64,000 nt of DNA from Desulfotruncus arcticus DSM 17038 (GTDB lineage: Bacteria; Bacillota; Desulfotomaculia; Desulfotomaculales; Desulfallaceae), in NCBI RefSeq assembly GCF_900113335.1, contig NZ_FOOX01000017.1, forward strand, positions 1-64,000. Direction: 5' to 3'. Both the position numbers and the translations under genes were made by a program. Below the pieces are notes generated by a model. The model had not been told where the DNA came from, made no database searches, and was given only the letters and a program-made list of their open reading frames with translations. Shown in pieces: positions 43,013 to 50,630 of the stretch. Numbering within the stretch: position 1 is the stretch's first letter; every line of letters begins with the position of its first letter.

Positions 43013-44710
43013 TCAATGCTGCAGGCAGGTAAAATTTCCGTCTTTTACCTGCTTGATCACAATATCCTTGCCCAAAACATCACCATTTGGCGCAAAGCTG
43101 AGGCAACCGGTCGCTCCGGGCCACTTTTTCAATTCCCGCAGTTTGCCGGCAACCTTGTCGGCATCGGTGGATCCGGCCATTCGGATGGCATCGGCCAGCA
43201 ATTTTACCGAATCGTAACCCTGGGCGGCAAGCAGGTCGGGATCAACGCCAAACCTTTTTTTATAGCTCTCCACAAACTTTCTCACCTCCGGGCGCCGGCC
43301 AAGAGGATTGAATACTGAAAAGACAGTGGTTCCTTCCACCGCCCGTCCCCCTATTTTAATAAGGTCGGTCGAATCCAAAAAACTGCAGGCAAAAACAGGG
43401 GCGGCAATCCCCGCCCTGCGAAGTTGCGCGATGAATTCCGCTCCTTCCGGCAGTGGTTCCGCCAGGAATATGGAATCAATACCCATGATTTTCCACCGGG
43501 CCAGTGCGCTGTCGGTTTGTTCCGGGCCGAAGCAGTCGGACAGCCGGTCAACTATATCAACCCCCTGCTCACCAACACGGTTTTCAAAGGCATTGGCCAA
43601 AGCACGCCCGTACTCGTTGTCGCCATAATAAATCACCGAACGCTTTAAACCCTGCCGGGCCATGTATTTCGCCGCCAGTCCGCCGAATTCTTCCCCGCCG
43701 GGCATGTTCCGGAAAACATATTTGTATCCTTGCCGGACAGCCGGCGGAACAAAGCCGGTGGGGGCCAGCATGATAATCCCCGCTCTTTCATAAACTACAG
43801 ATGCCGGCGCCGATATGTAAGGCTGCTGGTGTCCAATTACCGCCACCACGTTCCCAAATTCCACAAAGGATTGGGCAACAGCCATCCCCCTGGTAATATT
43901 TGCCTGATCATCTTCAAAGACAGCCAGCACATTGGCGCCCAGGATTCCGCCGCCGGCATTAATCTCATCCACAGCCATTTCGACGGCGTTTTTGAACGCA
44001 GACCCGTCATGGCCGGTAAAAGATCCGGCCACCCCGATGACAATGTCGCCCTGGCCGTGTTGGGCGTACAAACCGGTGGTCCTCAGGTAAATCAATAGCA
44101 GCACCAAAGCCAGGGCGCCTAAAAAAGACAACCGTAATTTTTTGCTGATCACGATAACTTTGGAGGGAACGGGAAGTGGGGGTTTTTCCTTGGCCTGGGG
44201 ACCTGCGGCTATTCCGGCGCCCGGCGCGGCAGCAATTTCTTCTGACGGCTTGTCCGCCGGCTCCTTGCCGCCAGACGGCTTGCTCTGTACTATAGCCAGC
44301 CGTCTGGCCAGGATACCGGCAAACTGAACGGCCAGGGAATTGTGTTCCAGGAGTAATTCATCAAAACGTTCTTTGGATAGCTTTAAAACAGTTAAATCGC
44401 CGGCTGCCCGCACCCCGGCCGACCGGGGATCGCCGGTCAGCAGCGACATTTCGCCGAAACATTCTCTCTCACCAAGCCGGGCAAGCTCTCTTATCTTATC
44501 CCCTTCATTGATAAACACTACGGCGGTCCCGCGGACAACGATGTACAGGGAGTCGCCAAACTCCCCCTGTTGAAAGATAACTTGTCCATCTGTATAATTA
44601 ATCTCTTCCAGGGCGGGTACAAGTTTGGTCAGGTGCATCCGGTCGAGGCCCGAAAACAACGGAATATCCAGCAAATTTAATTTATCCAGCCCGATATTGG
44701 TTACCTGCAT
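43013..44710 (-). CDS. Fusion of cyclic-nucleotide-binding domain, one membrane segment and periplasmic amino-acid-type binding domain
   Basis: A 565-residue protein with an unusual order of domains. Residues 10-135 are a cNMP-binding roll whose phosphate-binding cassette reads FGEMSLLTGDPRSA, with both Glu87 and Arg96 that contact cyclic nucleotide in Crp/PKA. A Pro/Ala/Gly/Lys-rich linker follows (145-185), then one membrane segment (about 193-209). From 221 to the end is a Leu/Ile/Val-type periplasmic binding fold (IVIGVAGSFTGHDG, INAGGGILGANV, IGHQQPYISAPASVVYERAG, IYYGDNEYGRALANAFE). The cNMP domain would be cytoplasmic and the binding domain outside. It is first in the transport operon and I infer it couples outside ligand and inside cAMP to peptide export. 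Confidence 0.88.
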   Translation of the reverse strand: MQVTNIGLDKLNLLDIPLFSGLDRMHLTKLVPALEEINYTDGQVIFQQGEFGDSLYIVVRGTAVVFINEGDKIRELARLGERECFGEMSLLTGDPRSAGVRAAGDLTVLKLSKERFDELLLEHNSLAVQFAGILARRLAIVQSKPSGGKEPADKPSEEIAAAPGAGIAAGPQAKEKPPLPVPSKVIVISKKLRLSFLGALALVLLLIYLRTTGLYAQHGQGDIVIGVAGSFTGHDGSAFKNAVEMAVDEINAGGGILGANVLAVFEDDQANITRGMAVAQSFVEFGNVVAVIGHQQPYISAPASVVYERAGIIMLAPTGFVPPAVRQGYKYVFRNMPGGEEFGGLAAKYMARQGLKRSVIYYGDNEYGRALANAFENRVGEQGVDIVDRLSDCFGPEQTDSALARWKIMGIDSIFLAEPLPEGAEFIAQLRRAGIAAPVFACSFLDSTDLIKIGGRAVEGTTVFSVFNPLGRRPEVRKFVESYKKRFGVDPDLLAAQGYDSVKLLADAIRMAGSTDADKVAGKLRELKKWPGATGCLSFAPNGDVLGKDIVIKQVKDGNFTCLQH

Positions 44711-44759
44711 AGTGTTTTCTCTCCCGGAGTCTATTGGTGTTAATTGTTAAATAATCAAT

Positions 44760-44786
44760 ATTTTAACATTTTTCATACATGAGCAA
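44760..44786 (-). promoter_or_regulatory. Candidate internal promoter of the transport operon
   Basis: On the minus strand TTGCTC is followed after 15 bases by TAAAAT, preceded by TG as in extended -10 boxes. It lies 50 bases before the fusion gene's ATG and after the precursor's terminator. It lacks the TTTA repeats. Confidence 0.3.
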
Positions 44787-44891
44787 TAGGGATAAGTACT
44801 CGCCCATGCGCTCGATTTGGAGTCCGAGTAGATATTGCATTGACAATTTTGCGGTCTGACCAAAAAAATGCGCTGTCAGGTGCAGAAAACA

Positions 44892-44919
44892 CCCCGGAAG
44901 AAAACTTCCGGGGAATAAT
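44892..44919 (-). terminator. Terminator after the first precursor peptide gene
   Basis: CCCCGGAAG and CTTCCGGGG with a TTTT loop (minus strand), followed by TGTTTTC. It lies 12 bases after the stop and separates the precursor from the export genes, which keeps the precursor more abundant. Confidence 0.78.
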
Positions 44920-44924
44920 ACTTA

Positions 44925-45224
44925 TCACCGTAAGGGCGGCTCAATAGCAATTTGGCCCATGGTACAACTGCACCCACCTGCAACCATATCCAGTGCTCCG
45001 TCTGCTAATACTTCCTGGTTCATCGGCAATACAAGGTAGGCCAGTTTTGGTGTTTCTTCAACTACTTTAATATCAATTTCTTTTGGGATTTCAACCCCGA
45101 ATTGAGCGATGGCCTTGTGGGGATCAGACATTAATTCCTTTTTAAACTCTTCGTCTGCTCCGGCTTTATTAATGATTTGTTCTTCAATTTCCCTCCGTGT
45201 CAAATTATTGCTGTTTGTTTCCAT
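44925..45224 (-). CDS. RiPP precursor peptide 1, NHLP-type leader
   Basis: A 99-residue peptide. Residues 1-84 are a nitrile-hydratase-like (NHLP) leader: a helical N-terminus, EEFKKELMSDPHKAIAQFG, then IDIKVVEETPKLAYLVLP and the cleavage end LDMVAGG. The core after Gly84 is CSCTMGQIAIEPPLR (15 residues), with two Cys. The leader matches precursor 2 over nearly all its length. The upstream gene encodes a radical SAM/SPASM enzyme and the exporter carries a C39 peptidase, so cleavage after GG is expected. Cys in the core suggests thioether cross-links, but other modifications cannot be excluded. AGGAGG lies about 10 bases before the ATG. Confidence 0.9.
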   Translation of the reverse strand: METNSNNLTRREIEEQIINKAGADEEFKKELMSDPHKAIAQFGVEIPKEIDIKVVEETPKLAYLVLPMNQEVLADGALDMVAGGCSCTMGQIAIEPPLR

Positions 45225-45250
45225 AGCCTCATCACCTCCTTTCTTTTACA

Positions 45251-46594
45251 TTACAACTGGCTCTTTTCATGAAAATATAGTGTTTTTATATATTGTTCAA
45301 TATGATCATCTAAAGGATTGCATTTTTTTGGTTGACCGTTGACTATTTCCGGGTAGCCGCAGCCTCCCATGCAAATGGGCAGCCTTTTGCATTCCGGGCA
45401 GTGGTCATTAGTAAAGGGTTCCCATAACAGCCAGCGAATTTCGTGCATCCGCTGGCTGTTGCTGCGGGCTTTAAAATTAGTGATATTGCCTACACTGGCT
45501 TCCTTTCGGCCGGTTTCTTTCCAGCACTTATACAGATCTCCATCCGGGGAAATGATATATGCATCCGGGCTGCAGGCCCCACAGGCAAAAGTTAGTGAGG
45601 GATAATAACGCTTTTTATCTATATTAAACTGTTTTTGCAGTAAAGATTTATGAAATTCTATTTTCAGGTCTCTCGCCTGTTCCAAGGTCAAAGTATTGCA
45701 TTCATAATTATGGCACCCGGGTGTATCCGCATAAACAAAGCCCTGATAGATATGGACACTTTTAAGATTGTTGTTATAAAGAATATCCAGTAGCTTTTCA
45801 GTATCATGCATATTTGATTTATCTGTATTAATCCTGAGTGTCACATCAAATCCTTCTTCCGCCAGTAGTTTTATACCCTGCAGGATGCGGTCGAAGGTAG
45901 GTTTATGACTTCCCTTGAGCCTTCTGCGCCGGTTATGTAGCTCCGGTGGGCCGTCCAGGGTAATTTGCAGGGAAGTGATTTTGCTGTCTTTCAGCTTTTG
46001 TATTATTTTTGGATCATGGGCAATCAAGTAGCCGTTGGTAACCATCTTTGCAAAGTAGGCTATTTTATTTTGAGCGGCGATATCAATCATTTTATTTGAT
46101 AATGTAAAGATTAAATCTTTTTCCAGCAGTGGCTCGCCACCATACCAAAAAATATGTAAAGAGTCTAATTTATTTGCTCTATCGGTTATAAACTCAAGCA
46201 AAGCCTGCTGCACAGTTTCAGACATCCCCTTATCGTACTGGGGTTCTTCTCCCTCGCCGGGATGCTGGAAACAGTAGATGCAATCGAAATTGCACCGCAT
46301 GGTCGGAACAATGGTTATGGGTAACTTGCTGCGGTTGTATTTGCTGCTGTAATACATTTTTTTTAAGATTAACAGCTCGTCAACAACATCATCAATCACA
46401 AAACCCCCTTGTTTCATACGGTCAATAAACTGTTTCCCTTGGGGTGAGAGCGAGTTATAGTCAATCCGGGCGGCACTCAACAAATCGATGCAGGTCTTTT
46501 CAGTTTCCACCAGCCCGCCGGTCATGCTGTTATAAATGATCATGTTTTCAGAGTGTTCGGCAGGCCAGATAAAGTTGTACCTGGAAGGTTTCAT
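45251..46594 (-). CDS. Radical SAM/SPASM peptide maturase
   Basis: A 447-residue enzyme. The radical SAM cluster motif is C101-NFD-C105-IY-C108, followed by the GGEP motif in WYGGEPLLEKD. The N-terminal ~80 residues resemble the peptide-recognition part of peptide maturases. The C-terminal SPASM domain has cysteines in FACGACSPDAYIISPDG and LYKCW, then HCPECKRLPICMGGCGY and a final KKCNP, enough for two extra [4Fe-4S] clusters. It is placed 26 bases before precursor 1. Likely chemistry is thioether (sactipeptide/ranthipeptide-like) or C-C bond formation; this is inference. AAGGAGG lies 6 bases before the ATG. Confidence 0.9.
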   Translation of the reverse strand: MKPSRYNFIWPAEHSENMIIYNSMTGGLVETEKTCIDLLSAARIDYNSLSPQGKQFIDRMKQGGFVIDDVVDELLILKKMYYSSKYNRSKLPITIVPTMRCNFDCIYCFQHPGEGEEPQYDKGMSETVQQALLEFITDRANKLDSLHIFWYGGEPLLEKDLIFTLSNKMIDIAAQNKIAYFAKMVTNGYLIAHDPKIIQKLKDSKITSLQITLDGPPELHNRRRRLKGSHKPTFDRILQGIKLLAEEGFDVTLRINTDKSNMHDTEKLLDILYNNNLKSVHIYQGFVYADTPGCHNYECNTLTLEQARDLKIEFHKSLLQKQFNIDKKRYYPSLTFACGACSPDAYIISPDGDLYKCWKETGRKEASVGNITNFKARSNSQRMHEIRWLLWEPFTNDHCPECKRLPICMGGCGYPEIVNGQPKKCNPLDDHIEQYIKTLYFHEKSQL

Positions 46595-46631
46595 CTTTTG
46601 CCTCCTTAAATTGGATTGGATGATTATATAA

Positions 46632-47537
46632 TTAAATTTCCTTTATGGATTGCATAAAAACTACGGAATCTATGGCGGCCGGTCTGCCCGGACTGCAATG
46701 TTTTTCAAAAAATCTGATTAAGTGCTGGTTGGTTATAAATTCGGGGTAGTAGGCCAGGTCCATTTCAGCGTATGGTATATCTTCCTTGATCTGATTTTTT
46801 ATTGCTTCTGCCAGCAGCCGGACACCAAGGCCGGTTTTTTGCATGTCTTCCCGTACATAGAGCCTTTCGTAAAATAAGGTATCTTCTGCAATACGATTTG
46901 TAATCACAAAACCGACTATCTCTCCCCGGCGGGACAACCACAGGCTTGTGGCCGGGTGGGGATTTTTAAGATGTGACTGAAAAGGAGATGCCCAATCCGG
47001 ATACCATTTGTTAAGGCCATTTTTTACTTCTTCCAGTTTCTCCCCGGAAAGCTCCAGCCAGGGGATTACGGTACAGCAGTCACCCAGGGAAACACGATCT
47101 ATCCACCCGTTCTTAAAGTCGAAAATATTATATTTGCTATACACCCTCCGCTTTACCGGTTCACTCCAGCCGCACTTTTGCAGGATCTTTTCTACTGCAG
47201 GTGTATATTTTTTACCGGCGGGGAAACGAAGAAAAATATTTGAGCAGCCTTTTTCCTTAAGCTTCCTTTCCACATATAAAAGCAATTCAGTACCAAGACC
47301 GTTATTTCTATAGCTGCCGCCAACAAATAAACTTTTCACGTCCCCCATTAAACCACCTTGTCCGTTATCGTATATCCGGGCCAGGACAAGACCGGCCGGC
47401 CCTAAAAAATGTGAAGCGGCTCCAATCACAGTTCTCTCATTTAAACAATCCCGGCGTAGAATCTCGCGCATCTGTGTGTCGCTGAATACTTCATATTGAG
47501 GTATCATTGCCGGCACAAGCGGTTGAATAGTAAACAT
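46632..47537 (-). CDS. Tandem GNAT acetyltransferase
   Basis: A 301-residue protein with two GNAT domains in a row. The first acetyl-CoA loop is VKSLFVGGSYRNNGLGTELL (about 65-85) and the second LYVREDMQKTGLGVRLLAEA (about 230-250). Both have the R/Q-x-x-G-x-G core. It is the first gene of the operon that runs through the maturase to precursor 1, directly behind promoter site A. It may acetylate a peptide amine, confer self-immunity by acetylation, or act on another substrate; there is no way to decide from sequence. AAGGAG lies 8 bases before the ATG. Confidence 0.82.
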   Translation of the reverse strand: MFTIQPLVPAMIPQYEVFSDTQMREILRRDCLNERTVIGAASHFLGPAGLVLARIYDNGQGGLMGDVKSLFVGGSYRNNGLGTELLLYVERKLKEKGCSNIFLRFPAGKKYTPAVEKILQKCGWSEPVKRRVYSKYNIFDFKNGWIDRVSLGDCCTVIPWLELSGEKLEEVKNGLNKWYPDWASPFQSHLKNPHPATSLWLSRRGEIVGFVITNRIAEDTLFYERLYVREDMQKTGLGVRLLAEAIKNQIKEDIPYAEMDLAYYPEFITNQHLIRFFEKHCSPGRPAAIDSVVFMQSIKEI

Positions 47538-47567
47538 AATCTATACTCCTTATATAATGCTATAAAA

Positions 47568-47631
47568 ATTGTAGCAATCGTTCATAAATTTTTGTTAAAC
47601 ACGGCCTAAACTTAATTTAAATTTTGCTAAA
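47568..47631 (-). promoter_or_regulatory. TTTA-repeat promoter A (GNAT-maturase-precursor 1 operon)
   Basis: Minus strand. TTTA begins at five places, 10, 11, 11 and 11 bases apart (47628-47631, 47618-47621, 47607-47610, 47596-47599, 47585-47588). The last TTTA starts exactly 15 bases before the -10 box TACAAT (47568-47573), and a TGC precedes the box. There is no usable -35 hexamer. The layout fits tandem OmpR-type activator half-sites. Confidence 0.72.
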
Positions 47632-47657
47632 TTTTATATAACATTTGCAGGTCGGGC

Positions 47658-48887
47658 TTATAACATAAACCGCCAAAGATATGGGCTTTTTTCATGAAAA
47701 ATATGTTCCAGCACGGGGTCTTTCTTTTCCATATAGTCGGTAAAGGTCAGTTCCACAACCCGGTCGGGAACAAAAGAGGGGCTGTCCTCCCGGCTGCACC
47801 GGAAATATCTGGTGGAATAGCTGACATAAAGGTTTGTGCCGGCCAGTTGAAAAAACATCACTTCGCCGTAGCCGTTCGGTTTTCCACCCGTCGGCTCCCC
47901 TACAAAAATAGCCATGGTAGTTTCCCTAAACTGCAGGGCATTGAACATTCCCGCAGAAAATGTTTCCCGTCCTACAATGACGTACAGCCCTCCCGGCCGG
48001 TTGATGTGTTCCATGCTGCGCACTTCCTGGATGAAAGGTTGCAGCAGCCTGGAATTACCGCCATTATTGTGGCGTAAGTCAATAATCAGTTTCCCCACAT
48101 CGCTGTCCCGCAGGAAGGCAAGCTGTTCCCGGATAAAGCTGTCCAGGGGGGTGCCGGGGTCATTCAAACAGACATTGTATTGGAAATATACGGTGCCGGT
48201 ATCCGGAAGATGCTCAAACCAGTACGGCATGCCCCGGTTTTTCAGGTATAGGGGTTCTGGAACAGGGGCTGGCGGGTGCTGGGGCCACAGTCCCGTTCTG
48301 TCTGGCCAGACGGAGTTTTCGCCCACCGGGAGTGCCTGGACCAGTTCGGTGACGGGCTGTTTCCCGGTATCCCGGAAGGTCATTAAAACCCGGTCCGGAT
48401 CAGGCGCGATGCCAAGCCCATACAGAACTTCCGGGTGCATCAGACACCAGGGAATGTTTCTTTTCAGCCACCACGGGTTCTCATGGGCTATAACCCCGGT
48501 GATGGCCTTTTCTATTTCCTCAATGCCTTTGCCGTTAATGCCCATCAGCCGGCTATTAAGAAGATGGCTGTAACCGGGAGCGGCATGGGTGACGTAAATT
48601 CCTTCCTTAAACGAGTACAGGGTCAGGGGATATACTTTTTCCGGCCGCCACCATAACTGGGTGTGGGCATCTCCCGCCGAGGCCACCCACCGGGCAATGG
48701 CCGCCTTGATCTCGTTTTCTTGCATCCCTGGGAGGGCCCGGCGCAGTTCCAGAAGCTCCTTCTCCATGTCATCGCGGCTTCTCTGGAAATAAAAGTTGAC
48801 GTGCCGGCGGGGCAGTTCCCGGGCCAGATGGTCCAGAACCGCAGCCCATGTTGCCACGTCCCCGTCGGACTTGCACCAGTACGTCAT
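47658..48887 (-). CDS. S41 (C-terminal-processing-protease-like) peptidase
   Basis: A 409-residue protein. The catalytic half has KLIIDLRHNNGGNSRLLQPF, then the nucleophile Ser311 in RETFSAGMFNALQF and the following VGEPTGGKPNGYGE (Lys336 in or near the usual Lys position). This is the tail-specific-protease (S41) core. No PDZ domain is obvious, and no signal peptide is seen, so it would act in the cytoplasm. It has its own TTTA-repeat promoter (site B) and sits between the regulator and the GNAT-maturase operon. A role in trimming the precursor or degrading unmodified peptide is inference. The first 70 residues are unassigned. Confidence 0.78.
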   Translation of the reverse strand: MTYWCKSDGDVATWAAVLDHLARELPRRHVNFYFQRSRDDMEKELLELRRALPGMQENEIKAAIARWVASAGDAHTQLWWRPEKVYPLTLYSFKEGIYVTHAAPGYSHLLNSRLMGINGKGIEEIEKAITGVIAHENPWWLKRNIPWCLMHPEVLYGLGIAPDPDRVLMTFRDTGKQPVTELVQALPVGENSVWPDRTGLWPQHPPAPVPEPLYLKNRGMPYWFEHLPDTGTVYFQYNVCLNDPGTPLDSFIREQLAFLRDSDVGKLIIDLRHNNGGNSRLLQPFIQEVRSMEHINRPGGLYVIVGRETFSAGMFNALQFRETTMAIFVGEPTGGKPNGYGEVMFFQLAGTNLYVSYSTRYFRCSREDSPSFVPDRVVELTFTDYMEKKDPVLEHIFHEKSPYLWRFML

Positions 48888-48984
48888 TAAGACCCTCCTT
48901 TTGGTTGTACAGGGGATGGGATTGCCGGTATAAGCTTTGTCAACAACCCCATCACCTTATTAACCGTCGTGACAATCCAAAAAA

Positions 48985-49048
48985 ATTTTAGCATTTGTTT
49001 ATAAAGTTTTGATAAACGCGTTCTAAACGCAACTTAAATTTTGATAAA
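48985..49048 (-). promoter_or_regulatory. TTTA-repeat promoter B (S41 peptidase gene)
   Basis: Minus strand. TTTA at 49045-49048, 49035-49038, 49024-49027, 49013-49016, 49002-49005 (steps 10, 11, 11, 11). The last starts 15 bases before TAAAAT (48985-48990), preceded by TGC. Site B can be aligned with site A over about 80 bases with most positions identical. The 336-base gap it lies in holds only this and a terminator. Confidence 0.72.
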
Positions 49049-49119
49049 TTTTATTTAACTTTAATATCAAACGTTGGAAAAACATCTACATCAACCACCA
49101 TGAATATGGACTTAAAATT

Positions 49120-49152
49120 AAAAGCCTTCACCGTTAATTGGTGAAAGCTTTT
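49120..49152. terminator. Terminator of the OmpR-family regulator gene
   Basis: AAAAGCCTTCACC pairs with GGTGAAAGCTTTT (one mismatch), loop 7 bases; T-rich on both strands. It lies between the regulator's stop and promoter B. Confidence 0.75.
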
Positions 49153-49223
49153 TGAACAACTGAATTTAAGCGTGAACTATGGTAATGTTAATATTTGTAG
49201 AGAAGCCCTAAAAGCAAGAGTTT

Positions 49224-49937
49224 CTACTTTTCTTTACTGTTATGTAACTTATAACCTATTCCCCTCACTGTAATGATATACCGGGGTTGGGAGGGGTGCT
49301 GCTCAATTTTTTTGCGCAGCCTGTTAATATGAACCATCAACGTTCTGTTATCAGCATTATCATTAAACTGCCACACCAACTCCAGCAAATGGTCATATTT
49401 AAAAATCCGGTTGGGGTTTTGAGCAAGCAGGACGAGAAGTTCAAACTCTTTATTGGTTAGTGTAACCGGGGAGCCGTCAACTTTAACTGTTCGGTTGTTT
49501 AAGTCTATATCCAGTCCGGGAAAATGAAGCATTTGACTTTTCTCAGAAAGTTTGCAGTTTGAGTTTTGCATGAGATGGCGGCGTAAGTTCGCCTTTACCC
49601 GTGCAATCATTTCGTTTGGGTTGAATGGTTTGATTATGTAGTCATCTCCACCTACCCCGAGACCCAGCACAATATCTGACGAATCATTTTTTGAAGTGAG
49701 AAAGATTATTGGAACGTCACTATCCTTGCGTAATTCACGGCACACTTCAATCCCGTCCAGGTTGGGCATAAGTATGTCCAGTATAATCAGGTCGGGCCTA
49801 TGTGTCCGGATCAAATCAAAAGTCTTATAGCCATCCTCGGCCGTGATTACCTGAAAGCCGTTTTTGACCAAATGATGGCTGGCTAATTTTCTTACTACGG
49901 CTTCATCGTCAACCACCAGAATTTTTTCTCCAGCCAT
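49224..49937 (-). CDS. OmpR/PhoB-family response regulator of the RiPP locus
   Basis: Of 237 residues, the receiver domain has phospho-acceptor Asp54 (LIILDILMPNLDG), acidic pair DD, conserved Thr (FLTSKND) and the IKPF lysine. The C-terminal winged helix has LTNKEFELLVLLA, RTLMVHINRLRKKIE and VRGIGYKL. ATG 49937 is chosen because GAAGGGAAG precedes it; an in-frame start at 49997 would add 20 polar residues that lack conserved sequence. It lies between sites B and C and is the leading candidate to bind the TTTA repeats. No kinase is adjacent; the hybrid kinase at the window's right end is a possible partner. Confidence 0.92.
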   Translation of the reverse strand: MAGEKILVVDDEAVVRKLASHHLVKNGFQVITAEDGYKTFDLIRTHRPDLIILDILMPNLDGIEVCRELRKDSDVPIIFLTSKNDSSDIVLGLGVGGDDYIIKPFNPNEMIARVKANLRRHLMQNSNCKLSEKSQMLHFPGLDIDLNNRTVKVDGSPVTLTNKEFELLVLLAQNPNRIFKYDHLLELVWQFNDNADNRTLMVHINRLRKKIEQHPSQPRYIITVRGIGYKLHNSKEK

Positions 49938-50041
49938 ATTCTTCCCTTCTTTCTCATTTTTTTTAATAATACTGCTAAAAGGGCGTTTTTCCTGCATGTA
50001 TACGCCTTATTTACTCAGATTGTTATATGCCCGGTTAAATA

Positions 50042-50095
50042 TTTAACAAAAGTTTATTTTGCGTTTATAAATAATTTAGAAACCGTTGCTAAAAT
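50042..50095 (+). promoter_or_regulatory. TTTA-repeat promoter C (precursor peptide 2)
   Basis: Plus strand. TTTA at 50042-50045, 50053-50056, 50064-50067, 50075-50078 (all 11 apart). The last starts 15 bases before TAAAAT (50090-50095), again preceded by TGC. It lies between the divergent regulator and precursor 2 genes, so the same repeats could also allow autoregulation of the regulator. Confidence 0.72.
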
Positions 50096-50135
50096 ATTTA
50101 TATAAATAAATTTTCTTGAAAGGAGGTTTGCCAAG

Positions 50136-50408
50136 GTGATCCAGGAAGATATGACGGCGATCCCGCGGGACCTCAAAGAAAAAATTATTCAGAAAGCCCG
50201 GCAAGATGAAATTTTCAAAAATCAACTTCTGACCAATCCACATAATGCAATTACCCGGTTCGGGGCCCATATCTCGAAAAAGGTTGAAGTTAAGGTGATG
50301 GAAGAATCAGCCAGAGTGGCCTATCTTGTTCTTCCCGTCTTACAGGAAGAAATGACCGATGAAGAGTTGGACATGGTTGCCGGCGGCATTTGCTTTATCT
50401 ATAGCTAA
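50136..50408 (+). CDS. RiPP precursor peptide 2, NHLP-type leader with very short core
   Basis: A 90-residue peptide. The leader (1-84) matches precursor 1 closely, including DEIFKNQLLTNPHNAITRFG, KVMEESARVAYLVLP and the end LDMVAGG. After Gly84 only six residues remain: ICFIYS. A core of six residues with one Cys is unusual for this family. The start is GTG 50136, 9 bases after AGGAGG; an in-frame ATG at 50151 has no good ribosome site. It is divergent from the regulator gene, transcribed from promoter C and ended by a 15-base-pair terminator. It may be a second product or a decoy/signal peptide processed by the same exporter. Confidence 0.85.
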   Translation: MIQEDMTAIPRDLKEKIIQKARQDEIFKNQLLTNPHNAITRFGAHISKKVEVKVMEESARVAYLVLPVLQEEMTDEELDMVAGGICFIYS

Positions 50409-50524
50409 AGCAATTCGAATCCTTTTGATCCTTGATAAGAGTGCTTGATAAGAATAAAATTCAACTAGATTATTAAACGGGGTGCTTCAAGAGTGTGCCG
50501 GATAAACTTGCTCTCATTTTTAAA

Positions 50525-50556
50525 TACAAAAAGCAGGGGAACCCCTGCTTTTTGTA
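50525..50556. terminator. Terminator after precursor 2
   Basis: A 15-base perfect stem (TACAAAAAGCAGGGG with CCCCTGCTTTTTGTA) around an AA centre, A-rich on one side and T-rich on the other. It can also end the convergent SLH-subtilase transcript. Confidence 0.92.
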
Positions 50557-50630
50557 CTTTACGCCCCCAAATTTACCTTTATAGCAGCAGGTTATTTTGA
50601 GGAGCAGAATTAGTTATTATTCCTGCCGGA

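Noticed and set aside
44711..44924. A sixth TTTA-repeat site before the fusion/transport operon
   Set aside because: Several TAA/TTA runs occur, but not at 10-11-base steps and not 15 bases before the -10 candidate.
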